DNA from: Candidatus Omnitrophota bacterium
GTDB taxonomy: Bacteria > Omnitrophota > Gorgyraeia > Pluralincolimonadales > Pluralincolimonadaceae
Reading direction: 5' to 3'
DNA length: 64,000 bases
NCBI GenBank assembly: GCA_041653595.1
Contig: JBAZFB010000007.1
Span: 1 to 64,000, forward strand
Below, one piece after another: positions 51,124 through 60,317 of the stretch. A program made the position numbers and the translations under genes. The notes beneath the pieces are model-generated. The model was not told where the DNA came from, did no database searches, and saw only the letters and a program-made list of their open reading frames with translations. Position 1 is the first letter of the stretch. The number at the start of each line of letters is the position of its first letter.

Positions 51124-52080
51124 CTAAACAAGCCCCGCCTTCAAGAGATCCTGCACGTCGACAAGGCCTATAGGCCTCCTCTTATTGTCGACAACCGGTA
51201 TCTCGTCTATCTTCCTCTCGCGCAGGATCCGGAACGCGTCCGCGGCGAGCATCTCTTTCGATATGGTTATAGGGTTCCTTGTCATGACTTCCCTGACCTG
51301 TCTCAGGGGGAGCGCGGCGTCTTTTCCAAGGTGCCGCCTCAGGTCGCCGTCGGTGAATATGCCGACTAGGACGCCTTTCTTGTTCACTACGCTTGCCGAA
51401 CCGGCCCGCGCCTCGGTTATTCTAAGGAGGACGGCCTTTACCTTCGCGTCATCTTTCACTACCGGGTTTGCCTTGCCTTTCCTCATGATATCCCCGACTT
51501 TCAGGATAAGCCTCTTGCCGAGGGAGCCGCCCGGGTGATAGAACGCGAAATCCTCTTCTTTAAAACCGCGGCGGTCGAGCAGGGTTATCGCGAGCGCGTC
51601 TCCCATCGCGAGCATCGCTGTCGTCGACGCGGTTGGGGCGAGGTTCAGGGGGCACGCCTCCCTCTTGACCGCGACGTTAAGCACGACATCGCTGTACCTG
51701 GCGAGCGAAGACTCCGTATTCCCCACCATCGCTATGAGCTTCGCGCCGATCTTCTTTAAAGTGGGAAGGAGCCTTATAATCTCCTCAGTCTCTCCCGAAT
51801 TTGATATGGCCAGGACGACATCGTCTTTCGTGACCCTGCCGAGGTCGCCGTGTATCGCGTCGGCCGGATGCAGGTAGAGGCTGGGCGTCCCGGTCGACGA
51901 CAATGTCGCCGAGATCTTCGCGCTGATAAAACCGGGTTTCCCCATTCCGGTAACGACCACCTTTCCCCTGCAGGCAAGCATGAGCTTGACCGCCTTTTCG
52001 AAATTCGCGTCGACCCGCTTTATGAGCGAAAAAATAGCTTCCGCCTCGATCTTAAGGACCTCCTTAGCCCGCCTCATCAT
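51124..52080 (-). CDS. kdsD: D-arabinose 5-phosphate isomerase
   Basis: KdsD makes arabinose 5-P from ribulose 5-P for KDO synthesis. The 318-aa protein has an SIS domain (about 30-175: VVVTGMGKPGFISAKISATLSSTGTPS, HGDLGRVTKDDVVLAISNSGET) and two CBS domains (about 200-318, ending RKIDEIPVVDNKRRPIGLVDVQDLL). The CBS pair is standard for this enzyme. It lies 3 nt after kdsA. A related GutQ-like isomerase cannot be fully ruled out, but the kds context favours KdsD. Confidence 0.94.
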   Translation of the reverse strand: MMRRAKEVLKIEAEAIFSLIKRVDANFEKAVKLMLACRGKVVVTGMGKPGFISAKISATLSSTGTPSLYLHPADAIHGDLGRVTKDDVVLAISNSGETEEIIRLLPTLKKIGAKLIAMVGNTESSLARYSDVVLNVAVKREACPLNLAPTASTTAMLAMGDALAITLLDRRGFKEEDFAFYHPGGSLGKRLILKVGDIMRKGKANPVVKDDAKVKAVLLRITEARAGSASVVNKKGVLVGIFTDGDLRRHLGKDAALPLRQVREVMTRNPITISKEMLAADAFRILRERKIDEIPVVDNKRRPIGLVDVQDLLKAGLV

Positions 52081-52083
52081 CTC

Positions 52084-52914
52084 TTATATCCCTTTCCTTC
52101 TTACCGCCGAATCTATCTCTTTTACGGTCACCAGTAACTCTTCAAGGTCTTTAAGCGCCAGCGAATTAGGCCCGTCGCATAAGGCGCATCTGGGGTCCTC
52201 GTGGACCTCGAGGAATAAGCCGTCGCATCCCGCGGCGACCGCCGCGCGCGCCAGGACCGGGATGAACCTGCCCTCGCCGCCCGACGCTTTGCCCATCCCG
52301 CCGGGCAATTGGACCGAATGCGTGGCGTCGTATACGACCGGATAACCCAGCCCGGCCAAGATCGGCAGCGCCCTCATGTCGCTTATGAGATTATTGTATC
52401 CGAAACTGACACCCCTCTCGGTGATTATTATGGACCTGTTCCCGGCCGATTCGACTTTTTCTATCGCAAATCCTACGTCCCACGGCGCCATGAACTGGCC
52501 CTTTTTTATATTTATCGTTTTTTTGGTCTTGGCTGCCGCGATTATGAAATCGGTCTGGCGGGAAAGGAACGCCGGTATCTGGATGACATCGAGGACCCGC
52601 GCCGCTGCGTCGAGTTCCTCCTTGCAATGCACATCGCTCAGTATAGGAAGGCCTGTCTCCTCCTTTACCCTTTTAAGGATCCGTATCCCCTTTTTGATCC
52701 CCGGGCCGCGGTACGACCTCATCGACGTCCTGTTCGCCTTATCGTAGCTCGACTTATATATGTACGGGACATCGAGGCGCTCAGCTATCGCTTTTATCGC
52801 CTTCGCGTGGCGCACGGCCGATCGTTCGCTCTCGATGACGCAAGGGCCCGCTATTAAAACGAGCGGCCCCCTGCCGCCTATCCTTATCCTGCCTGCCGAT
52901 ACGGTCTTTGTCAT
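52084..52914 (-). CDS. kdsA: KDO-8-phosphate synthase
   Basis: KdsA condenses PEP with arabinose 5-P. The 276-aa barrel has LIAGPCVIESE (21-30), YKSSYDKANRTSMRSYRGPG, LSDVHCKEE and DATHSVQLPGG, diagnostic of KDO8P synthase rather than DAHP synthase. The Cys at about 25 (GPC) is the metal ligand of the metal-dependent class, where E. coli has Asn. It overlaps pyrG by 4 nt and is followed by kdsD, so the KDO route runs almost uninterrupted. Confidence 0.95.
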   Translation of the reverse strand: MTKTVSAGRIRIGGRGPLVLIAGPCVIESERSAVRHAKAIKAIAERLDVPYIYKSSYDKANRTSMRSYRGPGIKKGIRILKRVKEETGLPILSDVHCKEELDAAARVLDVIQIPAFLSRQTDFIIAAAKTKKTINIKKGQFMAPWDVGFAIEKVESAGNRSIIITERGVSFGYNNLISDMRALPILAGLGYPVVYDATHSVQLPGGMGKASGGEGRFIPVLARAAVAAGCDGLFLEVHEDPRCALCDGPNSLALKDLEELLVTVKEIDSAVRRKGI

Positions 52915-54533
52915 TGTCTATCGCCCCTTTTTGATCCGGACTCTATCGAGGCCCGGACAAATTCCCTGAAGAGCGGCTGGCAATTATCCGGCTTCGATTT
53001 GAACTCGGGATGGAACTGGCATCCTATGAACCACGGGTGCCCCTGCAGCTCGACGATCTCCACAAGCCTTGCCTTAGGGAAGACGCCAGTCACTATAAGC
53101 CCGCATTTCGCCATCGCGTCCTGGTATTTGTTGTTGAATTCATACCTGTGGCGGTGCCTTTCGTATACAAGAGGCTTTTTATACGCCTCGTAGGTCTTCG
53201 TGTTCTTCCTGATCCTGCAGGGGAATTTCCCGAGCCGCATCGTCCCGCCCATCTGCGTCACTTTCCGCTGCTCCTCCAGGAGGCTTATCGCCGGATGCGG
53301 GGTATTCTTGTCGAACTCGGTGGAGTTCGCTTTATCAAGGCCGCATACGTTGCGGGCGAATTCTATCGTCGCACACTGCATCCCGAGGCATATCCCGAAG
53401 AACGGGATATTATTCTCGCGCGCGAACCTCACCGCCCTGATCTTGCCTTCTATCCCCCTCGTCCCGAACCCGCCGGGGACAAGTATACCGTCTACGCCGC
53501 CGAGGAGTTTCTCTGCGCCGTATCTCTCAAGGTTCTCGGACTCGACCCTTTTTATATCGACGCGCGCGTTATTGGCGATCCCGCCGTGGCGCAGCGACTC
53601 GTAGATGGATTTGTAAGCGTCCTGCAGTTCAATATATTTTCCCACCACCGCGATAGTGGTATGCTTCGACGGGTTCAGGGCGGGCTTTATGACCTTCTCA
53701 ACCCAGTCTTTCAATCCCTTGTCGCGGCAATGCAGGCCGAGAAGCTTGACGATCTTCTTGTCGAGGCCCTGATCCTTGAGCATAAGCGGGACCTCATAGA
53801 TATCCTTGACGTCTTTCGCCTCGAATACGGCGTCCTCGTCCACGTTGCAGAAGAGGGCGATCTTTTCTTTCAATTTTTTCGAGAGCGACTTCTCTGTCCT
53901 GCAAAGAAGCAGGTCCGCCTGGATGCCGATCTCGCGGAGTTTCTGGACCGAATGCTGGGTGGGTTTTGTCTTGAGTTCTCCGGCGGCCTTAATATAAGGG
54001 ACGAGGGTCAGGTGTATGTTCAGGACATTGCCGCGGCCTTTCTCGAGCCTAAGCTGCCTTATCGCCTCAAGGAAAGGAAGTGACTCTATGTCTCCCACGG
54101 TGCCGCCTATCTCGCATATGACAACATCTATGCCCTTGCCCCTGCCGACCCTCTTTATCGAATCCTTGATCTCGTTGGTGATGTGCGGGACGACCTGGAC
54201 CGTCCCGCCGAGATAATCGCCGCGACGCTCCTTGGTGATGACCGAATTATATATCTTTCCGGTCGTCACATTATTATCCTTCCCCGTCACTATGGAAGTG
54301 AACCTTTCATAATGGCCGAGGTCGAGGTCGGTCTCGGCGCCGTCATCGGTCACATAGACCTCGCCGTGCTGGAACGGGTTCATCGTGCCGGGGTCGACGT
54401 TAATGTAAGGGTCAAGTTTCTGTATAGTTATCTTCAGCCCTTTCGACTCAAGAAGCTTTCCTATCGAGGCGGAAGCGATGCCTTTACCCAGGCTGGAAAC
54501 AACCCCTCCGGTTATGAATATGTATTTTGTCAT
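52911..54533 (-). CDS. pyrG: CTP synthase
   Basis: PyrG aminates UTP to CTP with glutamine. The 540-aa protein has the synthetase domain (YIFITGGVVSSLGKGIASAS at the start, NVDPGTMNPFQHGEVYVTDDGAE) and a glutaminase domain with the catalytic Cys in FGICLGMQ near 385 and a His-x-Glu near the C-terminus (QFHPEFKS). It sits between kdsB and kdsA with 4-nt overlaps on both sides. CTP is a substrate of KdsB, so the placement makes metabolic sense. Confidence 0.97.
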   Translation of the reverse strand: MTKYIFITGGVVSSLGKGIASASIGKLLESKGLKITIQKLDPYINVDPGTMNPFQHGEVYVTDDGAETDLDLGHYERFTSIVTGKDNNVTTGKIYNSVITKERRGDYLGGTVQVVPHITNEIKDSIKRVGRGKGIDVVICEIGGTVGDIESLPFLEAIRQLRLEKGRGNVLNIHLTLVPYIKAAGELKTKPTQHSVQKLREIGIQADLLLCRTEKSLSKKLKEKIALFCNVDEDAVFEAKDVKDIYEVPLMLKDQGLDKKIVKLLGLHCRDKGLKDWVEKVIKPALNPSKHTTIAVVGKYIELQDAYKSIYESLRHGGIANNARVDIKRVESENLERYGAEKLLGGVDGILVPGGFGTRGIEGKIRAVRFARENNIPFFGICLGMQCATIEFARNVCGLDKANSTEFDKNTPHPAISLLEEQRKVTQMGGTMRLGKFPCRIRKNTKTYEAYKKPLVYERHRHRYEFNNKYQDAMAKCGLIVTGVFPKARLVEIVELQGHPWFIGCQFHPEFKSKPDNCQPLFREFVRASIESGSKRGDRQ

Positions 54534-55261
54534 TTACTCCTCGATATCAATACTTCTTTCGCGCGCTCGAGGTCTTCCGGCGTGTCGATGCCTATGGTGT
54601 CGAACTGCGTCTCGGCGACCTTTATCTTGTAGCCGTTCTCGAGGACGCGCAACTGCTCCAGCCCCTCTATGTTCTCCAGGGCCGAAACAGGAAGGGTAGT
54701 GAACGTGAAAAGAAATTCTTTTGTGAAACCGTAAAGCCCGATGTGCTTGTAAAAGACGACGCCGTCGTGGAAACGCGGGAACGGGATCGGCGAACGCGAG
54801 AAATACATCGCGTAGCCGTTCTTATCGGTGACCACTTTTACCACGTTGGGATTCCTGAGGTCCTCGGGATCGGTTATCTTCTTCTTAAGCGTCGTCATCG
54901 AGATGCTCTTGTCCTCGAGGAGCGGCCTGACGATATCGTCTATCATCGACGGATGCAGGAGCGGCTCGTCGGCCTGGATGTTCACGACGACTTTGGTATC
55001 GATCGGGTTAACGACCTCCCTTAACCTGTCTGTCCCTGTCTTATGCTCCTTTGAGGTAAGCACTACCTTTCCCCCGAAACGCTCCACTTCTTCTTTTACC
55101 TTCTCCTCGTCGGTCGCCACTATCAGGTCGTCGAGTGTGGAAGCTCTCCTCGCGTTCTCCCAAACATGCTGTATCACCGGTTTGCCCATGAGGTCGGCGA
55201 GGACCTTGCCCTCGAACCTGGTAGAACCGTATCTCGCCGGTATTATGCCGATAGCGTCCAT
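54530..55261 (-). CDS. kdsB: CMP-KDO synthetase (3-deoxy-manno-octulosonate cytidylyltransferase)
   Basis: KdsB activates KDO with CTP. The 243-aa protein has IIPARYGSTRFEGKVLADLMG at the start, IVATDEEKV, QADEPLLHPSMID and the central FSRSPIPFPR, all typical. I start at the ATG at 55261, 2 nt after the kinase stop; the in-frame ATG at 55276 would add five residues. The end overlaps pyrG by 4 nt. Confidence 0.95.
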   Translation of the reverse strand: MDAIGIIPARYGSTRFEGKVLADLMGKPVIQHVWENARRASTLDDLIVATDEEKVKEEVERFGGKVVLTSKEHKTGTDRLREVVNPIDTKVVVNIQADEPLLHPSMIDDIVRPLLEDKSISMTTLKKKITDPEDLRNPNVVKVVTDKNGYAMYFSRSPIPFPRFHDGVVFYKHIGLYGFTKEFLFTFTTLPVSALENIEGLEQLRVLENGYKIKVAETQFDTIGIDTPEDLERAKEVLISRSK

Positions 55262-55263
55262 TC

Positions 55264-56268
55264 CTAAGCCTGCCAATGGTGGTCTTTTATGCGCGCTTTC
55301 AATTCATTCTGCGATGTCGTCGCGACACCGACCTTCCCGACTACTATACCTCCGGCGAAATTGGAGATATGCGCGGACTCTATCATCTTCGCCCCGGCGC
55401 ATAAGGCCGCCGCGAAGACCGCGATCACCGTATCCCCGGCGCCTGATACGTCGAATACCTCCTGCGCGACTGTCGGGATATGTGTTATCCTGCCTCCGCG
55501 CTCAAAGAGCCGCATTCCTTGCTCGCCCAATGTGATGAGCGCAGCCTGCAGTTTTAACCTCTGCAGGAGGGACCGGCCCAGCCTGTTCAATGACGCGTCG
55601 TCCGACGCCTTTATGCCGCCCATCGCCTCCGCCTCTTTGCGGTTGGGGGTTATGACTGTCACCCCTTTGTAATATGAAATATGCTCTTCCTTCGGGTCGA
55701 CGGCTATCACTTTCCCGTGCTTTCTCGCGAGAGGGATCACTTCTTTCAGGACGGCCGGGGTTATGACCCCTTTGCCGTAATCTTCTATTATTATGCCGTC
55801 AACATCTTTTATCTTTTTCTTTATGTAATCTGCGAGTTCTTTATGGACCGGCCCGCTTAAATGGCTGGAATTCTCCCGGTCTATCCTCACGACCTGCTGG
55901 TGGCGCGCGACGACCCTCGTCTTCAATGTCGTTGGCCTGCCGGGGTCCGAGACGATGCCCTCAAGGTTTACGCCCTTCTTCTTCAGGATAGTCTCGAGCT
56001 GCCGGCCATGCTCGTCTTTCCCTATCACGCCGGCGAGATACGCCTTCGCCCCTATCGCGCTTATATTGTTCGCCACGTTAGCCGCGCCGCCCGGCATAAG
56101 CGACTCGCGCTCTACCAGGACGACAGGCACCGGCGCCTCGGGCGATATCCTCGATGAATCGCCCCATATGAACTCGTCGAGTATCAGGTCCCCGATGACC
56201 AATATCTTCACGCCCTTGAATTTCGATATCGTATGCTCTATCTTAGAGAGGTCGTCGTGCTTTAACAT
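55264..56268 (-). CDS. rfaE1: heptose-7-phosphate kinase (RfaE domain I, PfkB family)
   Basis: The 334-aa ribokinase-type enzyme has ILVIGDLILDEFIWGDSSRISPEAPVPV at the start, GGAANVANNISAIG and the C-terminal catalytic VSGAGDTVIAVFAAAL, as in the kinase half of HldE/RfaE. It should phosphorylate D-glycero-D-manno-heptose 7-P at C1. The adenylyltransferase domain of HldE is missing and must be encoded elsewhere. It lies 1 nt after hldD, supporting the heptose role. Confidence 0.92.
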   Translation of the reverse strand: MLKHDDLSKIEHTISKFKGVKILVIGDLILDEFIWGDSSRISPEAPVPVVLVERESLMPGGAANVANNISAIGAKAYLAGVIGKDEHGRQLETILKKKGVNLEGIVSDPGRPTTLKTRVVARHQQVVRIDRENSSHLSGPVHKELADYIKKKIKDVDGIIIEDYGKGVITPAVLKEVIPLARKHGKVIAVDPKEEHISYYKGVTVITPNRKEAEAMGGIKASDDASLNRLGRSLLQRLKLQAALITLGEQGMRLFERGGRITHIPTVAQEVFDVSGAGDTVIAVFAAALCAGAKMIESAHISNFAGGIVVGKVGVATTSQNELKARIKDHHWQA

Positions 56269-56269
56269 A

Positions 56270-57187
56270 TCAGCGCCTTTTCTTTTTTTTGAGAATGGAT
56301 ACGTAATCTTTTATCCCCTTTTCGATGCCGTATTGGGGAATGAATTTAAGCTCGGCCCTGCTCCAGGACATATCCGCGTGCGTCCTGTCCTGGTAAAAAC
56401 CGTAGGGGTTGTCGAAATACTCCGGCTGCAGGTCTTTCTTCATCGCCTTATCCAGGACCTCTATCACCTTATTGAAAGTATTCGGCTCTCCGGTCCCGGC
56501 GTTAAATACGCCGCTCTTATCGTATTTTAAGGCTTTCAAATTCGCGCCGACGATGTCTTTGACGTATACGAAATCGCGGTACTGCTCGCCCCACTTGAAT
56601 ATCCTCGGGTTCTTCCCGGCCGCCATCTGCAGGTAGAGCTGGTATATCATGCTCGCCGCCTTTTTCTTGTGCGTCTCGCCCGGGCCGTATACGTTGAAAT
56701 AGCGCAGGCCGATGACCGAGAAATCCGGGTTCTCCTTCACGAAGGCCTTCGCGGCCTGTTCCATCCTGACCTTGCTCTCGCCGTATATGTTCGCCGGCGC
56801 GGGCCTGTCGGTCTCCTTCATCGGGACTTTCCCTTTCCCGTAAGTCGCGGCGCTCGAGGCATAGACTATCTTTTTGCAGCCGATGGATTTCGCGTATATG
56901 AGGAGGCGCTTGAAGGCGTCAACGTTCACCGAGAACATCAGGTTCCTGTCGGTCACGGTAGTGTCGGTTATCGCGGCCTCATGGAATATCGCGTCGCATT
57001 CTTTGAGGAATTTAGGGTAATTCGCGTTGCGGATGTCGGCGTGCATGAAATCGCCCTTGTAGCGGGCGAGGTTCTCCCTCTTTCCCTCCGAAAGGTCGTC
57101 CAAGGCGGTGACTTTGCCGTGTTTTTGGAGCTCTAAAGCGAGGTTGGAGCCGATCAATCCGGCGGCTCCGGTAACCAGGAATTTCAT
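56270..57187 (-). CDS. hldD: ADP-heptose 6-epimerase-like NAD-dependent epimerase
   Basis: The 305-aa short-chain epimerase has the Rossmann start MKFLVTGAAGLIGSNLALEL, ASSAATYGKG and the catalytic Tyr-Lys in YGESK. RYFNVYGPGETHKKKAASMIYQ is characteristic of HldD (RfaD), which epimerises ADP-D,D- to ADP-L,D-heptose. The kinase gene next to it and heptosyltransferases upstream agree. A GalE-like sugar epimerase is the main alternative. The start is set at 57187, 19 nt after the predicted transcription start, instead of 57241. Confidence 0.88.
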   Translation of the reverse strand: MKFLVTGAAGLIGSNLALELQKHGKVTALDDLSEGKRENLARYKGDFMHADIRNANYPKFLKECDAIFHEAAITDTTVTDRNLMFSVNVDAFKRLLIYAKSIGCKKIVYASSAATYGKGKVPMKETDRPAPANIYGESKVRMEQAAKAFVKENPDFSVIGLRYFNVYGPGETHKKKAASMIYQLYLQMAAGKNPRIFKWGEQYRDFVYVKDIVGANLKALKYDKSGVFNAGTGEPNTFNKVIEVLDKAMKKDLQPEYFDNPYGFYQDRTHADMSWSRAELKFIPQYGIEKGIKDYVSILKKKKRR

Positions 57188-57212
57188 TATTGATAACCCC
57201 TTGTTCTTCCAA

Positions 57213-57241
57213 AGTTTACCACCAACCTGCCCCGATGTCAA
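57213..57241 (-). promoter_or_regulatory. promoter of the hldD-kds unit
   Basis: TTGACA (57241 to 57236), a 17-bp spacer and TAAACT (57218 to 57213) on the minus strand form a good sigma70-type promoter, in the 94-nt gap after the GT9 gene. The predicted start is near 57206. AAGGGG nine bases before the hldD ATG is the likely ribosome site. Confidence 0.85.
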
Positions 57242-57281
57242 TTCCTATCCTTGGATCTCAGCGGTTTATGCGGGAAAGATA

Positions 57282-58328
57282 TCAGGTCTTAGTGAGGAGG
57301 CTTTCGGCGGCGGTCAAGACTTCCTCGACCGTGATGGCGTCGAGGCATTTGAAGCTGAGCTTGCAGTTGTGCGCGAGGCATTCCTCGCACCCTACATCCT
57401 TGTGGATGACGATGTCGTCCGGTCCGACCGGGCCCCACCTCTGCGGCGAGAGGCCGGGATCGAGGCGGCCGAAGATCGAGACCACGGGCGTGCCTACGGC
57501 AACAGCGATATGGACCGGGCCGGAATCGTTGGAGATAAGGAGCTTGCACTTCTTGAGCAGCGCGGCGACTTCGCCGAGCGAATGCTCTTCGGATAGGACC
57601 AGGGGCTTGTGGAGCATCCCTGTCTCGACCTCCTTTACGGTGTTGACATCCGACGGCCCTCCGATTATCACTATCTTAACGTTGTGCTTGTCGATAAGCT
57701 CGTCGGCCACGCGCCCGAACCTGTATGCCGCCCAGCGTTTCGACCGGCAGCTCGCGCCCGGATGCACCGCGACGATGGTATCCTTTCCGCCGAGGTCGTT
57801 CAACGCCATAAACCTGTCGATAACCCTTTCATATTCCGGCTTCACCGGCATATACAGCGTCCTGTCTTTCGCGGCTATGCCGATCGCGCGCAGGACATCG
57901 AAATTATAATCTATCTCGTGCTTCTCGCCCAGGTGCTTCGTGTCCTTAAGCCGCTTCGTCAGTAAAAAACCCCACCTCTTGTCATAACCGGCGCGTTCCG
58001 GTATGCCCGCCAGGAAAGGTATGAGGTTAGACCTGAGGGTCGGGTGCAGGATTATCGCGAGGTTGAAACCTTTCCTCCTCAACTCAAGTATGAACTTGAG
58101 GCTGCCGAAGAACCCGTTATGCTTATTATCCTTGTCGTAGAGTATGACCTCGTCCAGGTACGGGTTCCCGTCAACGATATCCTCCACATACGGCCGCGCC
58201 ATGAACGCTATATGGGAGTTGGGATACGCCTCCCTCACGGCCTTTATCGACGGAGTGGAAAGGAGCACGTCGCCTATCCTGTCCGTCCTGATGATGAGTA
58301 TCCTGTATTTTCTTTTATTTGCGTTCAT
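57282..58328 (-). CDS. GT9 heptosyltransferase (first of three in tandem by coordinate)
   Basis: The 348-aa GT-B protein belongs to the ADP-heptose:LPS heptosyltransferase family: RILIIRTDRIGDVLLSTPSIKAV at the N-terminus, VHPGASCRSKRW as the nucleotide-sugar region, and SNDSGPVHIAVAVGTPVVSIFG near 275. The C-terminus has a Cys cluster (GCEECLAHNC...KC) followed by ITVEEVL. It probably adds heptose or a related sugar to the LPS inner core. I choose the ATG at 58328, giving a 14-nt overlap with the preceding GT9 gene. WaaC, WaaF or WaaQ type cannot be set from sequence. Confidence 0.9.
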   Translation of the reverse strand: MNANKRKYRILIIRTDRIGDVLLSTPSIKAVREAYPNSHIAFMARPYVEDIVDGNPYLDEVILYDKDNKHNGFFGSLKFILELRRKGFNLAIILHPTLRSNLIPFLAGIPERAGYDKRWGFLLTKRLKDTKHLGEKHEIDYNFDVLRAIGIAAKDRTLYMPVKPEYERVIDRFMALNDLGGKDTIVAVHPGASCRSKRWAAYRFGRVADELIDKHNVKIVIIGGPSDVNTVKEVETGMLHKPLVLSEEHSLGEVAALLKKCKLLISNDSGPVHIAVAVGTPVVSIFGRLDPGLSPQRWGPVGPDDIVIHKDVGCEECLAHNCKLSFKCLDAITVEEVLTAAESLLTKT

Positions 58329-59286
58329 CGAGTATCTTCTTCGCCGCGTCAAAGACTTCGTCGGCGCTCACCGCCTTCATGCATTCGAGGTTATACCTGC
58401 ACAATGCCGTCTCGCACGGCGAACAATGTAGCTCCTTAAATACCGCGGTCCCGGCCCCTGCCCTCGGGCCGTACTTCACGGGATCTGTCGGCCCGAATAT
58501 CGCGACCGCCGGCGTCCCGATCGAACCGGCTATATGCAGCGGCGCGCTGTCGTTGGTCACCAGGAGAGAGGACCGTTTTATGATGCACACCAGCTCGCGC
58601 AGGTCCGTCATCCCGGCTACCGATACCGCGTAATTCCTCATCTTTGCCAGTATCCTTTCGCAGATCTCTTTGTCGGAATCGTCGCCGACGAAAATTATCT
58701 TCAACTTGAAGGCGTCGATGAGCAGATCGCAGGCCCCGGCGAACCCGTCTTCCCTCCATCTCTTTATATGGCTCTTCGCGCCCGGGCTCACGCATATATA
58801 TTTATCGTCGCTGAGTATCCCTTTTGCGGTCAACAGCCTCGAAGCCCTTTCGGAGTCGTCCCTGCCTATCCATACGGGATACGGCCCGCCGGCGGCTGTG
58901 ATACCGAATTCCCTGATCTTCGCCAGATGCTCGTCTATCTTATGGCATACTTCCCCTGCCCGGCCTTTCACATGTTTATTGCAAAACCGGGCGCCCACGA
59001 AAAGGCCGAACAGGCTGCTGCGCAGGTCGATAAGAAGGTCGTACCTGTTGCGCCTGAGGCGGGCCAGAAGCTTTATCTTGGAAACCGGCGGCTCGGAGTT
59101 GCGGTAGACATACATCTTCCCTATGCGCGGATCGCCCTCGAATAACTCCGCGGCGCGGGGCCCTGCCACAACATCTATCGCCGCGTCCTTGAAATTTTCC
59201 CGCAGCGCGCCGATGACCGGGAACGTCAGGACGACGTCGCCGATATTGCTTAACGTCACGACGAGTATCTTCTTTATGTTTTCCAT
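58315..59286 (-). CDS. GT9 heptosyltransferase (middle of the tandem array)
   Basis: The 323-aa protein has the GT9 start KKILVVTLSNIGDVVLTFPVIGAL, VSPGAKSHIKRW and TNDSAPLHIAGSIGTPAVAIFG, and a C-terminal Cys cluster (HCSPCETALC...EC) leading to VSADEVF. It is shorter than its neighbours but complete. It is probably an LPS core heptosyltransferase. The ATG at 59286 (inside the end of the next GT9, 13-nt overlap) is preferred to 59358, which would extend the protein with no family match. Confidence 0.88.
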   Translation of the reverse strand: MENIKKILVVTLSNIGDVVLTFPVIGALRENFKDAAIDVVAGPRAAELFEGDPRIGKMYVYRNSEPPVSKIKLLARLRRNRYDLLIDLRSSLFGLFVGARFCNKHVKGRAGEVCHKIDEHLAKIREFGITAAGGPYPVWIGRDDSERASRLLTAKGILSDDKYICVSPGAKSHIKRWREDGFAGACDLLIDAFKLKIIFVGDDSDKEICERILAKMRNYAVSVAGMTDLRELVCIIKRSSLLVTNDSAPLHIAGSIGTPAVAIFGPTDPVKYGPRAGAGTAVFKELHCSPCETALCRYNLECMKAVSADEVFDAAKKILDERK

Positions 59287-60317
59287 TTGAGGAGCTTTTC
59301 CGCCTCGAGCATAACATCTTCCACGGTAACGGCCTTCATGCAAAGAGCTTCTTCGCACTTAAGGTCATAACAAGGTGTCTTGCATCCGGGCTTTCCCGAA
59401 TCCTTCTGAATGACCGCATATATTCCCTCCCCGTACGGCCCGGTGATCTTGGGGTCGGTGGGGCCGAATATCGCTATCGTCCTGGCGCCCTGGCTCACCG
59501 CTATATGCATAGGGCCCGAATCATTGGAGATGACAAGGGAAGCGCGTTTCATTATCGCGGCCAGCTGCCTTATAGTAGTCTCGCCGGCGGCGATGACGGG
59601 CTTATGCTTCATCATGCCGGATATCTTATTAGACAACTCAACGTCCTTTTGCGCCCCGGTAATGATAATGGGAACCTTATATTTTTCGTTTAACCTGTCG
59701 CCCAGTCCGGAAAAATCCACGGCCGGCCAGCGCTTGGGGTCCCAGTTCCCGCCGGGGTTCAATATGATGAACCTGTCGCCCTCGCCTATGCCGTGCGACT
59801 GCAAGAACTCGCCGGCGAAGGCTTCGTCTTCCTTGCCGGTGAATAATTCCATGCTCTTCCCGTCGTCTTCACCCGTTATGACCTTTACGATATTAAGGAA
59901 CTGCTCGACCTTATGGATATCCGGCGGCTGGGGCTTTATCTTCTTCGTAAGGAGAAAACCCCTTTTCGGGTTGTCTATGCCTACCCGCTCCCTGATCCCG
60001 GAGAGCGCGACCATGAGCGTCCGCGTAAGCGACCTGTGGAAGAGGAAGACGCAGTCGAAACGGCGCGACCTTAACTCCGAAATAAGCTTGAGCTTGCCGA
60101 TCAGCCCTTTATTCCTGCCCTTTTCGTCGTATATTATCAGTTCGTTCAGGTGCGGGTTTAGCTCGAGGATCTCTTCGCAGCGGGGCACGACCATGCACGC
60201 TATGTGGGCCCCGGGAAAATGCTTCCTGAGCGCCCTGATGGCCGGCGTCGAGAAGAGGACGTCCCCTATCCAGTTCACATTGACTATCAGTATTCTGTCG
60301 ATTTTTTCTTTTTCCAT
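59274..60317 (-). CDS. waaF: GT9 heptosyltransferase II-like (upstream in the tandem array)
   Basis: The 347-aa protein matches heptosyltransferase II-type GT9 enzymes: RILIVNVNWIGDVLFSTPAIRAL, LNPGGNWDPKRWP and SNDSGPMHIAVSQGARTIAIFGPTDPKITGP. RSLTRTLMVALSG is an internal conserved segment. The C-terminal Cys cluster (GCKTPC...C...CMKAVTVEDVM) is present. It should transfer heptose from ADP-heptose. Its start lies inside the end of the deacetylase gene (31-nt overlap) and no later Met fits well. The symbol is tentative. Confidence 0.88.
   Translation of the reverse strand: MEKEKIDRILIVNVNWIGDVLFSTPAIRALRKHFPGAHIACMVVPRCEEILELNPHLNELIIYDEKGRNKGLIGKLKLISELRSRRFDCVFLFHRSLTRTLMVALSGIRERVGIDNPKRGFLLTKKIKPQPPDIHKVEQFLNIVKVITGEDDGKSMELFTGKEDEAFAGEFLQSHGIGEGDRFIILNPGGNWDPKRWPAVDFSGLGDRLNEKYKVPIIITGAQKDVELSNKISGMMKHKPVIAAGETTIRQLAAIMKRASLVISNDSGPMHIAVSQGARTIAIFGPTDPKITGPYGEGIYAVIQKDSGKPGCKTPCYDLKCEEALCMKAVTVEDVMLEAEKLLKWKT

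Noticed and set aside
59287..59358. Longer N-terminus for the middle GT9 protein
   Set aside because: The added residues lie inside the neighbouring gene and precede the normal GT9 start without family support.
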